From a virus, in the IMG/VR virus record IMGVR_UViG_3300032287_000199, positions 1 to 30,771 of that record: a DNA stretch of 30,771 nucleotides; one strand, written 5' to 3'. A program made the translations under genes and the position numbers. Each line of letters starts with the position of its first letter. Position 1 is the first letter of the stretch. Positions 1 to 7,042 of this stretch are shown piece by piece. A model generated the notes under the pieces. That model did no database searches and had not been told where the DNA came from. It saw only the letters and a list, made by a program, of their open reading frames with translations.

Positions 1-2
1 AT

Positions 3-260
3 GCCACGCCAAAACTTAATGCAGTCATGCAACTTAAAGTGCGTAACTACAATTTAATTGGTGATGATTTAAAACAAATTGGTTTTGTTGCCCAAGAAAT
101 TGAAGAAGTATTTCCTGCGCTTACTGAAACAGGAAAAGAAGATGGTATTAAATCAGTAAAAACTTCAATACTAATTCCAATTCTTGTTAAAGCCATCCAA
201 GAACAACAAGCCCTAATCACAGCCCTGACAGCACGAATCACAGCACTGGAAGTTAAATGA
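3..260 (+). CDS. Tail fibre/spike C-terminus, S74-type chaperone domain (partial)
   Basis: The frame is open from the first bases of the window, so only the last 85 residues are present; the internal ATG at 27 is unlikely to be the true start. The readable part has the hallmark of the peptidase S74 intramolecular chaperone found at the end of phage tail spikes: a short basic stretch, then IGFVAQEIEEVFPAL, then a helical C-terminus rich in Gln and Leu that would form the trimeric coiled coil. In that family the domain helps the fibre trimerise and then cleaves itself off. The stop overlaps the next start (ATGA). The enzyme's catalytic Ser-Lys dyad would lie upstream and cannot be checked. Confidence 0.8.
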   Translation, partial: ATPKLNAVMQLKVRNYNLIGDDLKQIGFVAQEIEEVFPALTETGKEDGIKSVKTSILIPILVKAIQEQQALITALTARITALEVK

Positions 261-448
261 GCTTAGAGACAGACTTCTACGCGCACCAAGCATCTTGCGA
301 CCAACGATACAAGAACATCGAAGAGAAGTTGGAGTCCGGCAAAGCTCGCATGACGCGGATTGAGTACCTCATCTACATTGTCATCGCCGCAGTGTTGCTA
401 GGACCAGGCTTTGCAGCTGAAATGGTTAAGAAGTTGCTGGGGCTGTAA
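257..448 (+). CDS. Small membrane protein, XhlA/holin-like
   Basis: A 63-residue protein with a charged N-terminal half that looks like a short amphipathic or coiled-coil helix (residues 1-34), followed by one transmembrane segment at about 37-54 and a short basic C-terminus. This plan resembles haemolysin XhlA-type lysis accessory proteins and single-pass holins, but there is no decisive motif. It starts with an ATGA overlap on the tail fibre gene and sits at the head of the lysis region, which supports a membrane or lysis role by context only. Confidence 0.6.
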   Translation: MSLETDFYAHQASCDQRYKNIEEKLESGKARMTRIEYLIYIVIAAVLLGPGFAAEMVKKLLGL

Positions 449-454
449 AGCAAT

Positions 455-1159
455 GTGGATCCAATATCCTTGTGCTTATTGGCCGCTGGTATCTGTAAGC
501 AGATACAGGCAGGGTGTGATTTGTACCGTGAATGCAAAACGCAGTTTGTTGAAATAAAGAAGACAACGGATGAGGTTGTTGCAGTTGGTAAAGAGTTGCA
601 ATCGTTCTGGAAACAGTTACTGCAATTCTTTGCAGGAAAACCAAAAGCAAAACAGCAACAGCAAGCAAAGCCAGTAGCAAAGAAGAAAGAGAAGTTTGTT
701 GAGGTAGACGAGGAAGCAATACTGAATGACGTTGTAGACCAATTAATTCAGTTTTTCCATATCCAACAACAACTCGCAGACCACATCCGATCTGAGGAGG
801 AGAAATCAAGAACTGTCTATGACCCTACTCAGAATCACTTTGAGGCCGCCATCAAGCGCGTGAGGGCGCAGGATCAGATGCAGAAGCTGGTGGAAGAGAT
901 CAGGATGGCGATGACTTGGAACGCCCCACCGGAACTAGGGGCGCTGTACTCTAAGGTCATGGATATGCATGAGATTGTTGGCGTAGAGCAGGAGGCAGCT
1001 AGGCTGGCGCAGGAGGCTAAAGCAAAGAGGGCAAGATGGCAACGTCAACAAAGAGAGGCCAGCCAGCGGTTAAAAGTGGGACTAAGCGTCCTGACCCTTA
1101 TTCTTATCCTATACCTGTGGCTGCTACTGTTTTTCGTGACGAAACAGAGGATCACATGA
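455..1159 (+). CDS. Coiled-coil protein with C-terminal membrane anchor, unknown function
   Basis: 234 residues from a GTG start (MDPISLCLL). An ATG two bases earlier lies in another frame and gives only 34 codons. The N-terminus has a hydrophobic, Cys-containing helix, the middle is a Lys/Gln-rich linker (about 65-85) followed by long charged helices, and the C-terminus has a strong membrane segment at about 203-225 preceded by an Arg/Gln-rich stretch. Proteins starting MDPI with this helical plan recur beside lysis and tail genes in aquatic podovirus-like phages, from memory, without a known role. It is coupled to the next gene by an ATGA overlap. Confidence 0.65.
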   Translation: MDPISLCLLAAGICKQIQAGCDLYRECKTQFVEIKKTTDEVVAVGKELQSFWKQLLQFFAGKPKAKQQQQAKPVAKKKEKFVEVDEEAILNDVVDQLIQFFHIQQQLADHIRSEEEKSRTVYDPTQNHFEAAIKRVRAQDQMQKLVEEIRMAMTWNAPPELGALYSKVMDMHEIVGVEQEAARLAQEAKAKRARWQRQQREASQRLKVGLSVLTLILILYLWLLLFFVTKQRIT

Positions 1160-1413
1160 TGGGGGCGATGGGATGGATATTTGCCGTAATTCTTGTGGCG
1201 TTCTTCTTGCCGTTGGGCGCGTTTCTTTATCTTGACATCTTGGAGACTAAAAATGAAACCAAGAAAATGCTAGAAAAGATTGAGAGAATAGAACGACAGA
1301 TTGAAAGGAAAAACCGTGACAAGACTCCTGATTCCATTGATGACAATCCTATTTTTGACAGGCTGCGAAGACAGATTTCGCTACCCATGCCAAGACCCAA
1401 CAAACTGGAATAA
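1156..1413 (+). CDS. Membrane-anchored coiled-coil protein, possible i-spanin-like partner
   Basis: An 85-residue protein with an N-terminal transmembrane helix (about 6-27) and a charged heptad-like helix (about 28-55, KIERIERQIERK). The start chosen is ATG 1156, which overlaps the previous stop (ATGA) and has AGAGG 5 bases upstream. A longer version from ATG 1036, also with a good ribosome site (AGAGGG), would add 40 residues but overlap the upstream gene by 124 bases. Its 3' part overlaps a lipoprotein gene in another frame. That inner-membrane coiled coil plus out-of-frame lipoprotein layout is the one used by Rz/Rz1 spanins, but a clearer spanin pair follows downstream, so the role is open. 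Confidence 0.6.
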   Translation: MMGAMGWIFAVILVAFFLPLGAFLYLDILETKNETKKMLEKIERIERQIERKNRDKTPDSIDDNPIFDRLRRQISLPMPRPNKLE

Positions 1414-1495
1414 TGCAGAATGTAAGCCGCCAATCTGTACAGCTACAGCGACTTGTCCTGAGATGCTTGTGAAACCCGAACCGGAGAAGAAGTAA
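1316..1495 (+). CDS. Small Cys-rich lipoprotein overlapping the upstream gene
   Basis: 59 residues from GTG 1316, preceded by AAAGGAA with 5-base spacing; a TTG at 1301 is the only longer option. It has a short hydrophobic signal ending in the lipobox LTGC, so Cys17 would be lipidated and the protein anchored in the outer membrane. The mature part holds four more cysteines (CQDPTNW, ECKPPIC, TCPEM), suggesting disulfides in the periplasm. About 98 bases overlap the coiled-coil gene before it in another frame. It ends in a TAATG overlap with the holin-like gene. Function unknown; a lysis or superinfection role is inferred from location only. Confidence 0.65.
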   Translation: MTRLLIPLMTILFLTGCEDRFRYPCQDPTNWNNAECKPPICTATATCPEMLVKPEPEKK

Positions 1496-1815
1496 TGCCT
1501 ACCATCGGATATAAACCAAACAACCGCATGACTGCCGAAGAGATTGAAGTCCGTATTTGGGCTATCGTGATATTTGCTTTGACATTGATTCTTCTTGGAT
1601 CGGTTGCCATGTTTCTGTACAGCGTTTCATTTGTGACGCAACCCATGTCTGGTATGGCCGCCATTGATAAGGTGTACACGCAACAGATCAACACCATCAT
1701 GGTATTCATCACTGGGGTGTTGGGTGGTGTTGCTGGCCGGTCTGCTGTTAAGGCAGTGGCTAATGCCAGCGCCAAGGCAGAGGTCATTGACAATGACGAG
1801 CCGCCAGCACCATGA
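1495..1815 (+). CDS. Putative holin (two transmembrane segments)
   Basis: 106 residues with two clear hydrophobic helices at about 21-43 and 66-84. A short periplasm-sized loop separates them, and the tail is charged and Ala-rich. Size and topology fit a class II holin, which forms the inner-membrane lesion that triggers lysis. It is sandwiched between a lipoprotein gene (TAATG overlap) and the spanin gene (ATGA overlap), with the endolysin two genes on. No family-specific motif was recognised, so the call rests on topology plus the lysis-cassette context. Confidence 0.7.
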   Translation: MPTIGYKPNNRMTAEEIEVRIWAIVIFALTLILLGSVAMFLYSVSFVTQPMSGMAAIDKVYTQQINTIMVFITGVLGGVAGRSAVKAVANASAKAEVIDNDEPPAP

Positions 1816-2288
1816 GCCTGTTTAATCCTTGGGTACTGCTTGGCATCATCATGTCGGTGATGTCAGCCTTTGGTGGTGGATACTTCAAGGGTAAGCATGA
1901 CGAGCACACGCGACAGCAGATTGAGATTGCTGCGCTGAATGCCAAGGCAAGGGAAACCGAGCAGGCTATGGCACAAGTGGCTCAGACTTATGGACAAACA
2001 TTACGAAGGGCGAACAATGCTGCAAAAGCTAAAGAAGACAAGTTGCGTGCTGATATTGCCAGTGGCACTCTCAGCCTGCGGATTCCTGTCAAAACCCAGT
2101 GCGCCGTACCAGCCGCCGGTGATGCCACCGCTGCCGCTGGAGATAACAGCGGAGAGGCACGAACCGAATCTAGTGGATCGACTACTGTCGCTGCCGATCT
2201 TCTCCAGATCGCAGCCGATGGAGACATCGCCATCCGCAAGCTCAACTCCTGCATCCAAACCTACGAAACCTTGAGGAACATGAAATGA
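1812..2288 (+). CDS. Rz-like inner-membrane spanin
   Basis: 158 residues with an N-terminal signal anchor (about 7-24), then a long charged helical region (about 28-85, EQAMAQVAQTYGQTLRRA) that would span the periplasm. An Ala/Ser/Thr-rich linker follows, then a C-terminal helix ending LNSCIQTYETLR, typical of Rz-type i-spanins. Such proteins pair with an outer-membrane lipoprotein to fuse the two membranes at the last step of lysis. The partner is encoded inside this gene in another frame (2017-2274), as for lambda Rz/Rz1. The start overlaps the holin-like stop and the stop overlaps the endolysin start (ATGA). Confidence 0.8.
   Translation: MSLFNPWVLLGIIMSVMSAFGGGYFKGKHDEHTRQQIEIAALNAKARETEQAMAQVAQTYGQTLRRANNAAKAKEDKLRADIASGTLSLRIPVKTQCAVPAAGDATAAAGDNSGEARTESSGSTTVAADLLQIAADGDIAIRKLNSCIQTYETLRNMK
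2017..2274 (+). CDS. Rz1-like outer-membrane spanin lipoprotein, nested in Rz
   Basis: 85 residues read wholly inside the Rz-like gene in another frame. ATG 2017 has GAAGGG 6 bases upstream; longer starts at 1939 and 1990 lack that fit and would push the signal peptide away from the N-terminus. The signal is short (KLKKTSCVLILPV) and ends in the lipobox ALSAC, so the Cys near residue 21 would be lipidated. The mature part is proline-rich (APYQPPVMPPLPLE), a hallmark of Rz1. It should anchor to the outer membrane and bind the C-terminus of the Rz-like protein. Confidence 0.78.
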   Translation: MLQKLKKTSCVLILPVALSACGFLSKPSAPYQPPVMPPLPLEITAERHEPNLVDRLLSLPIFSRSQPMETSPSASSTPASKPTKP

Positions 2289-2713
2289 ATTTATCACCAA
2301 GTTTTACCCTTGAAGAGTTGACGCATACAGATCACCGCGAGTTTGACAATATGCCGAATGATGAGGAGTTGGCCAACCTGTACCGGCTGGCTGAATTCTT
2401 GGAGCAGGTCAAGGTTGTGATTGGCGGTAAACCGATCATGGTGAATTCTGCATTTCGCAGTGCTGAAGTAAATAAGGCAGTCGGATCAAGCGATAAATCA
2501 CAGCATCGCCGTGGTTGCGCCGCAGATATCCGAGTGCCAGGCATGACACCAGATGAAGTCGTCAGAGCAATCATTGGCTCTGATCTTGAATATGACCAAG
2601 TCATTCGTGAGTTTGATCGCTGGACTCATGTCAGCATTCCAAACACTGAGGATGCCGATCCTCGCGCCATGGCTTTGATCATTGACAAGACCGGCACAAG
2701 AGCGTTTGCATAA
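2285..2713 (+). CDS. Endolysin, M15-type peptidase (L,D-/D,D-carboxypeptidase-like)
   Basis: A 142-residue single-domain enzyme. It carries the zinc-peptidase M15 motifs: SAFRS near 55, SQHRRGCAADI with His74 and Asp81, and WTHVSI with His115, which together make the usual His-Asp-His zinc site. Proteins of this size in phages cleave peptide cross-links or stems of peptidoglycan from the cytoplasmic side once the holin opens the membrane. There is no signal peptide, so it depends on a holin. The start overlaps the Rz-like stop (ATGA) and the stop overlaps the next gene (TAATG). Confidence 0.88.
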   Translation: MNLSPSFTLEELTHTDHREFDNMPNDEELANLYRLAEFLEQVKVVIGGKPIMVNSAFRSAEVNKAVGSSDKSQHRRGCAADIRVPGMTPDEVVRAIIGSDLEYDQVIREFDRWTHVSIPNTEDADPRAMALIIDKTGTRAFA

Positions 2714-3378
2714 TGGCACTTAACCTTGATCAGCAGATAACGCCACCGGCAACGCCAAACCTTGGCACGCCTGGCGTTGTCTATGAGGAAAGGTTTTTGT
2801 CTCAATCTTTTGGTGGTCTGAATGTCTACTTCAGCAAGCTCACAGCACTGTTTTCAGCGTTGTTCGGTAGGCGTGGTGGCAAGTGGATCAATAGTCCCTA
2901 TGGCGCGTTCCAAGACGGCACAGATCAGGTGGCGGCCAACACCACAACGGCCTATGCCATCACCTTTGACACCACCGACTTCAGCAATGGCGTGACATTG
3001 TCGAATTCGTCAAGACTCAATGTATCTCAGGCTGGTTTATATAACTTGCAATTCAGTATCCAGTTTACAAATACCACCAATGCATCTCAAGATGTGGATG
3101 TTTGGTTTCGCAAGAACGGCACAAACATTGACAAATCAAACAGCAGATTTGGCTTTGCGCCAAGGAAAGGTGCTGGCGATCCATATCACACCATTGCCGC
3201 ACTGAATTTCTTTGTCAGTTTGGCTGCCAATGACTATGTGCAGATCATGTGGCGGCCAACAGATGTCGGTGTCAGTATTGAACACTATGCAGCCAGCAGC
3301 ACACCCACCAGACCGGCAGTGCCATCAGTTATTGCCACTCTCACATTCGTGTCCAATTTGTCTACAGAAACCGCATAA
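2713..3378 (+). CDS. C1q/TNF-like jelly-roll virion protein
   Basis: 221 residues. The first 60 are a linker or docking region rich in Pro and aromatic residues. Residues about 75-215 look like a C1q/TNF-type beta jelly roll: alternating strands with SRLNVSQAGLYNLQFSIQF, then DVDVWFRKNGT and a late strand with DYVQIMWRP. The AGxYxxxxS pattern and the VWxxxNG turn are typical of phage C1q-like domains, which usually form trimers on fibres, head decorations or receptor-binding tips. The gene lies between the endolysin and a tail-associated gene, so a surface or tail-tip role is likely but not shown. Confidence 0.65.
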   Translation: MALNLDQQITPPATPNLGTPGVVYEERFLSQSFGGLNVYFSKLTALFSALFGRRGGKWINSPYGAFQDGTDQVAANTTTAYAITFDTTDFSNGVTLSNSSRLNVSQAGLYNLQFSIQFTNTTNASQDVDVWFRKNGTNIDKSNSRFGFAPRKGAGDPYHTIAALNFFVSLAANDYVQIMWRPTDVGVSIEHYAASSTPTRPAVPSVIATLTFVSNLSTETA

Positions 3379-3385
3379 TTAAGCC

Positions 3386-4867
3386 ATGGCACTCATTCCA
3401 CTCAAAATCCCACCTGGCGTGTACCGCAACGGCACTGAATATCAGTCTGCCGGACGATGGTTTGACGCAAACCTTGTTCGCTGGTTTGAGAATACCCTAC
3501 GTCCTATTGGCGGTTGGCGTAAGAAATCCAGCAGCCAGATGACCGGATCATGCCGTGGCTTTCTGACATGGCGAGATAACAGCGGCGACAGATGGATTGC
3601 TGCCGGTACGAATTCCAAGCTCTATGCCATGAATGAGTCGGGAACTCTCAAGGAAATCACGCCAACAGGTTTCACGGCAGGCATTGCAAACGCTGCCACT
3701 AAGACCGGCTATGGCTATTCAACTTATGGCTCATACGCTTATGGCGTGGCGCGTCCAGATATTGGGTCAGTAGCACCGGCCACCACATGGAGTCTGGACA
3801 CATGGGGCGAGTATTTGGTGGCCTGCTCTGACTCTGATGGCAAGCTGTACGAGTGGCAGTTAGGTTTCACAACGCCAACACTGGCGGCTGCCATCACCAA
3901 TGCGCCAACAGGTTGCGCTGCCTTACTCTCCACTGCGGAGCGATTCCTGTTTGCCTTGGGCGCATCCAGCAACCCGCGTCTGGTCAAGTGGTCAGATCAG
4001 GAGGACAACACTACATGGACGGCGGCGGCCACCAATCAGGCGGGTGACTTTGAGTTGCAGACTTCTGGTGCTCTGAAAGCCGGTAAACGTGTCAGAGGCA
4101 TCAATTTGCTATTCACTGACGTTGATGTGCATACGGCCAGTTATGTTGGTTTACCTTATGTGTATCAGTTTGAAAAGGCTGGATCAGGCTGCGGCTTGAT
4201 TTCATCTCAGGCCGTGGCCGCCATAGACACTGCCGCCATGTGGATGAGCAAATCAGGCTTTTGGACATTTGACGGTTATGTCAAACCTTTGCCTTGCGAT
4301 GTCAGTGACTATGTATTCCAGAATCTGAACTACAACCAAGCCTCAAAGGTTTATGCTGTACATAATTCAAAGTATGGCGAAATATGGTGGTTCTACCCAT
4401 CCAGCGCCAGCAATGAAGTTGACTCATATGTCACATACAACTACCGCGAAAACCATTGGAACATCGGTACATTGGCGCGTACAGCGGGAACTGACAGAGG
4501 TGTATTCTTAAATCCTTTGATGGTGTCAACTGATGGCTATATCTACGAGCACGAAGTTGGCTTTGCCTATGACGGCGGCTCTGTCTATGCTGAATCTGGA
4601 CCATACGAGATTGGTGCTGGTGAGAACATCATGTCAGTGCGTCAGGTGATTCCCGATGAGCAAACGCTTGGCGAAGTGCAGATCAGTTTCAAGTCGCGGA
4701 TGTATCCGACATCAACCGAAACGACTCATGGACCGTACCCAGCCGCGCAGCCAACTGATGTGCGATTCTCTGGCCGTCAGGTAAAGATCAAGTACACCGG
4801 CGCGGTGCTAGATGATTGGCGCGTTGGCGTGAACCGGTTTGATGTTGTGACAATGGGTAAGCGTTGA
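3386..4867 (+). CDS. Tail-associated virion protein (P22 gp10-like, tentative)
   Basis: 493 residues, no signal or membrane segment. The N-terminus (IPPGVYRNGTEYQSAGRWFD, then RPIGGW) is a conserved start seen, from memory, in many podovirus-like structural proteins. The rest is a run of short beta-rich units with repeated aromatic turns such as WRDNSGDRWIAAGT, TWGEYLVACSDSDGKLYEW and KYGEIWWFYPS, suggesting a beta-propeller-like core. This matches the general build of tail hub or DNA-stabilising proteins like P22 gp10, but I cannot confirm homology. It starts 8 bases after the jelly-roll gene and its stop overlaps the next start. Confidence 0.65.
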   Translation: MALIPLKIPPGVYRNGTEYQSAGRWFDANLVRWFENTLRPIGGWRKKSSSQMTGSCRGFLTWRDNSGDRWIAAGTNSKLYAMNESGTLKEITPTGFTAGIANAATKTGYGYSTYGSYAYGVARPDIGSVAPATTWSLDTWGEYLVACSDSDGKLYEWQLGFTTPTLAAAITNAPTGCAALLSTAERFLFALGASSNPRLVKWSDQEDNTTWTAAATNQAGDFELQTSGALKAGKRVRGINLLFTDVDVHTASYVGLPYVYQFEKAGSGCGLISSQAVAAIDTAAMWMSKSGFWTFDGYVKPLPCDVSDYVFQNLNYNQASKVYAVHNSKYGEIWWFYPSSASNEVDSYVTYNYRENHWNIGTLARTAGTDRGVFLNPLMVSTDGYIYEHEVGFAYDGGSVYAESGPYEIGAGENIMSVRQVIPDEQTLGEVQISFKSRMYPTSTETTHGPYPAAQPTDVRFSGRQVKIKYTGAVLDDWRVGVNRFDVVTMGKR

Positions 4868-5232
4868 GTGATGAGGAAGACTTTGAGAGGCTGCGCCATC
4901 ATGTGGCGGCGGCCTTAGAATACTCTGGCGGTACTCACAAAATTGAGGATATTGCTGAAGGGATTAGGCGGGGGCAGTTTCAGTTATGGGCTGGCCGCGA
5001 TTCAGCAGTAGTGACTGAGATCATTGTCTACCCGCAGCTAAAGGATTTGCATTACTTCCTTGCTGGCGGCGACCTAGATGAACTCCGATTGATGCGACCT
5101 TTGATCGAGCAATGGGGTAAGAGCATAGGTTGCAGCCGAGTGTCTCTCGCTGGCCGTAAAGGTTGGGAGAGGACATTTTTAAAGGATGAGGGATACGAAC
5201 CAAAGTGGTTCATTCTGTGCAAGGACTTGTAA
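4864..5232 (+). CDS. GNAT-like small virion protein (T7 gp13-like, tentative)
   Basis: 122 residues from a TTG start that overlaps the previous stop (TTGA). Strand-helix order and the sequence VVTEIIVYPQLKDLHYFLAGG followed by a helix, SRVSLAGRKGWERTF and a final strand look like a reduced GNAT fold, the fold proposed for T7 gp13-like internal virion proteins. The usual acetyl-CoA loop (Q/RxxGxG/A) is not obvious, so catalysis is doubtful and a structural or assembly role is more likely. It sits at the start of the internal-virion gene block, the same relative place as in T7-like phages. Confidence 0.5.
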   Translation: MSDEEDFERLRHHVAAALEYSGGTHKIEDIAEGIRRGQFQLWAGRDSAVVTEIIVYPQLKDLHYFLAGGDLDELRLMRPLIEQWGKSIGCSRVSLAGRKGWERTFLKDEGYEPKWFILCKDL

Positions 5233-5233
5233 T

Positions 5234-6286
5234 ATGGCTTATGAAGATTATTTGGCTAGTGGCAGTTGGACATCACTGCCGCCACCGCAATTCAACACAG
5301 GATTACTTGCAGCCGATCAACTGACTCCATACCAAAGAGCCATGGCTCAGATGGATCAGCGTACACCAGTACAGCAGTCTTACAACACTGGTTTGCTTGG
5401 TGGTGCTGGTGGATATAACCCTCAGTTGTTTAATGTATCTCTGCCAACAGCGCAAGCAATTAATAGATTAAATGCTCAATATACTGCTGCTGGTGGTGGT
5501 TCAGTGCAAGCAGATGCAGCGGCAAGACAAGCGGCAGCGGCAGAAGCAATGGCAGGATTAACGCCTGGTGAGCAAGCCGCAATACAAGCAATGGCACTTC
5601 CTAATATTGCTAATTTTTTAACCCCAATTCCAATAAAAATATTAATGCAAATTTTGGGGCAACCTGCATTTGGATCAACATCATCTGGCGGCGTAAGCGC
5701 CACCAGCGGTAGTCCCATGGCTGGTATTGCAAGTAGTGGAAATGTGGGTCAGGTTGCCAATGCAAACACTACTGCGGCCAATGCTGCTGCTAGTGCTGCT
5801 GGCGGTAATGTTGGCTCATCAGTTGGAACAACTGGCGGTGTCAGTGCTAGTAGTGGTAGTCCGATGGGCGGCATGGGAAGTGGCGCAGCCGGTGTTGCAG
5901 CGAGTCCTGGTAGCACTGGCGCGGCTGGCGGCGGCTCTGGTGGCGGTGGAGGCGGCTGCTGTTTTATCATGCTAGAGGCTAGATACGGTGACGGCACTAT
6001 GGATTCAGTTGTTCGTAGATACCGCGATGAGAAGATCACAGACAGAAACAAGCGTGGCTACTACAAGTTGGCCGAGGTATTCGTTCCGCTGATGCGTGAA
6101 TCGAAAATATTCAAATTCATGGTGGCTAAGACCTTTGCTGATCCACTGGTTTCATATGGGAAATACCACTATGGTGCAAACCGTCATGGTTGGATATTCA
6201 AACCAGTTGAGCGATTTTGGATGAAGGTTTTCAATGTGTTGGGCAATGACACACAATTTATCCGTGAAAACGGTGAAACGGTTTAA
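5234..6286 (+). CDS. Gly/Ala-rich virion protein with CFI-box C-terminal domain
   Basis: 350 residues from ATG 5234, which follows AAGGAC; a longer frame from 5186 overlaps the upstream gene and adds nothing convincing. The N-terminal third is Ala/Gln-rich with one hydrophobic stretch (about 128-145). Residues 150-240 are a Gly/Ser/Ala linker with an 11-residue repeat GGVSA(T/S)SGSPM at 152 and 201. From Cys242-Cys243 a compact domain begins: CCFIMLEARYGDG, then VVRRYRDE and GYYKLAEVFVPLM. This resembles the CFI-box (CFIATAAYG) module of bacterial surface proteins. Related domains occur, from memory, in many phage virion genes without a known role. Confidence 0.6.
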   Translation: MAYEDYLASGSWTSLPPPQFNTGLLAADQLTPYQRAMAQMDQRTPVQQSYNTGLLGGAGGYNPQLFNVSLPTAQAINRLNAQYTAAGGGSVQADAAARQAAAAEAMAGLTPGEQAAIQAMALPNIANFLTPIPIKILMQILGQPAFGSTSSGGVSATSGSPMAGIASSGNVGQVANANTTAANAAASAAGGNVGSSVGTTGGVSASSGSPMGGMGSGAAGVAASPGSTGAAGGGSGGGGGGCCFIMLEARYGDGTMDSVVRRYRDEKITDRNKRGYYKLAEVFVPLMRESKIFKFMVAKTFADPLVSYGKYHYGANRHGWIFKPVERFWMKVFNVLGNDTQFIRENGETV

Positions 6287-6297
6287 GGAGTAAAGAC

Positions 6298-7029
6298 ATG
6301 AGCAAAGGCGGCACAAGCACAAGCAGCACCAGTATTGATCCCGAATTAAAGACTGCGTATTTGCAGAATCTGGAGCAAGCCAGAAGTGTGGCGGCAGGTT
6401 TACCAGCGCAACAATTTGCTGGTTTCAATCCAATGTATCAAGCCGGTGAGCAGGCCGCGTACAACATTGGGCTGACTCCATTCACAGCGCAAAGCATTCA
6501 AGAATTCCAAAACCCATACGAGCAGCAAGTCATCCAAGGCACGCTTGGCGACATTGAGCAGTCTAGACAGATGGCGGCATTGCGTGACGCGCAGCAAGCT
6601 ACTGCCGCCAAAGCATTTGGTGGCTCTCGCTACGGTGTACAGGCCGCGCTGACAAACCAAGGCGCGTTGCAGACAGCGGCCAGAACTGCCGCACAGATGC
6701 GTCAGCAGGGCTACGGTCAATCGGCACAGTTGGCGCAAGCAGCGCGTGGCATGAATCTGCAAGGCGCTCAGACGGCCATGCAGTTGGGCGGTGCGCGTCA
6801 GCAGATGGAACAAGCGCAGTTGGATGCGGCACGCAATCAGGCGTTGCAACAGTTGCAGATTGCACAGGGCGGTTTGAGTTTGAGTTTGCCGAATTTAGGT
6901 CAGCAGAGTCAAACACCGTATTACACCAACCCCGCTGCTAGTGCGGCGGGTGGTGCTCAAGCTGGATTTGCTGTTGGTGGACCAACTGGTGCGGCTATCG
7001 GTGCTGGTCTTGGTTTGCTCTTGGGTTAA
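6298..7029 (+). CDS. Internal virion/ejection-type protein, Ala/Gln-rich
   Basis: 243 residues. A Ser/Thr-rich start (SKGGTSTSSTSID) is followed by a long helical region of Gln and Ala (about 25-195) with repeated short motifs such as AAKAFGGSRYGVQAAL and QLAQAARGMNLQGAQ, and a C-terminal Gly/Ala hydrophobic stretch (about 215-243) that could insert in or cross a membrane. This composition is typical of podoviral internal virion or ejection proteins that leave the head with the DNA. Preceded by AAGGAG and 11 bases from the CFI-box gene. No specific family recognised. Confidence 0.6.
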   Translation: MSKGGTSTSSTSIDPELKTAYLQNLEQARSVAAGLPAQQFAGFNPMYQAGEQAAYNIGLTPFTAQSIQEFQNPYEQQVIQGTLGDIEQSRQMAALRDAQQATAAKAFGGSRYGVQAALTNQGALQTAARTAAQMRQQGYGQSAQLAQAARGMNLQGAQTAMQLGGARQQMEQAQLDAARNQALQQLQIAQGGLSLSLPNLGQQSQTPYYTNPAASAAGGAQAGFAVGGPTGAAIGAGLGLLLG

Positions 7030-7042
7030 AGGATAAAAAATC

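Noticed and set aside
453-557. A 34-codon frame from ATG 453
   Set aside because: It competes with the GTG at 455, whose 234-residue product has a membrane anchor and a familiar MDPI start; the short frame has no protein-like features.
5186-5233. Upstream start for the CFI-box protein
   Set aside because: It adds 16 residues overlapping the previous gene, while ATG 5234 has its own ribosome site just after the stop.
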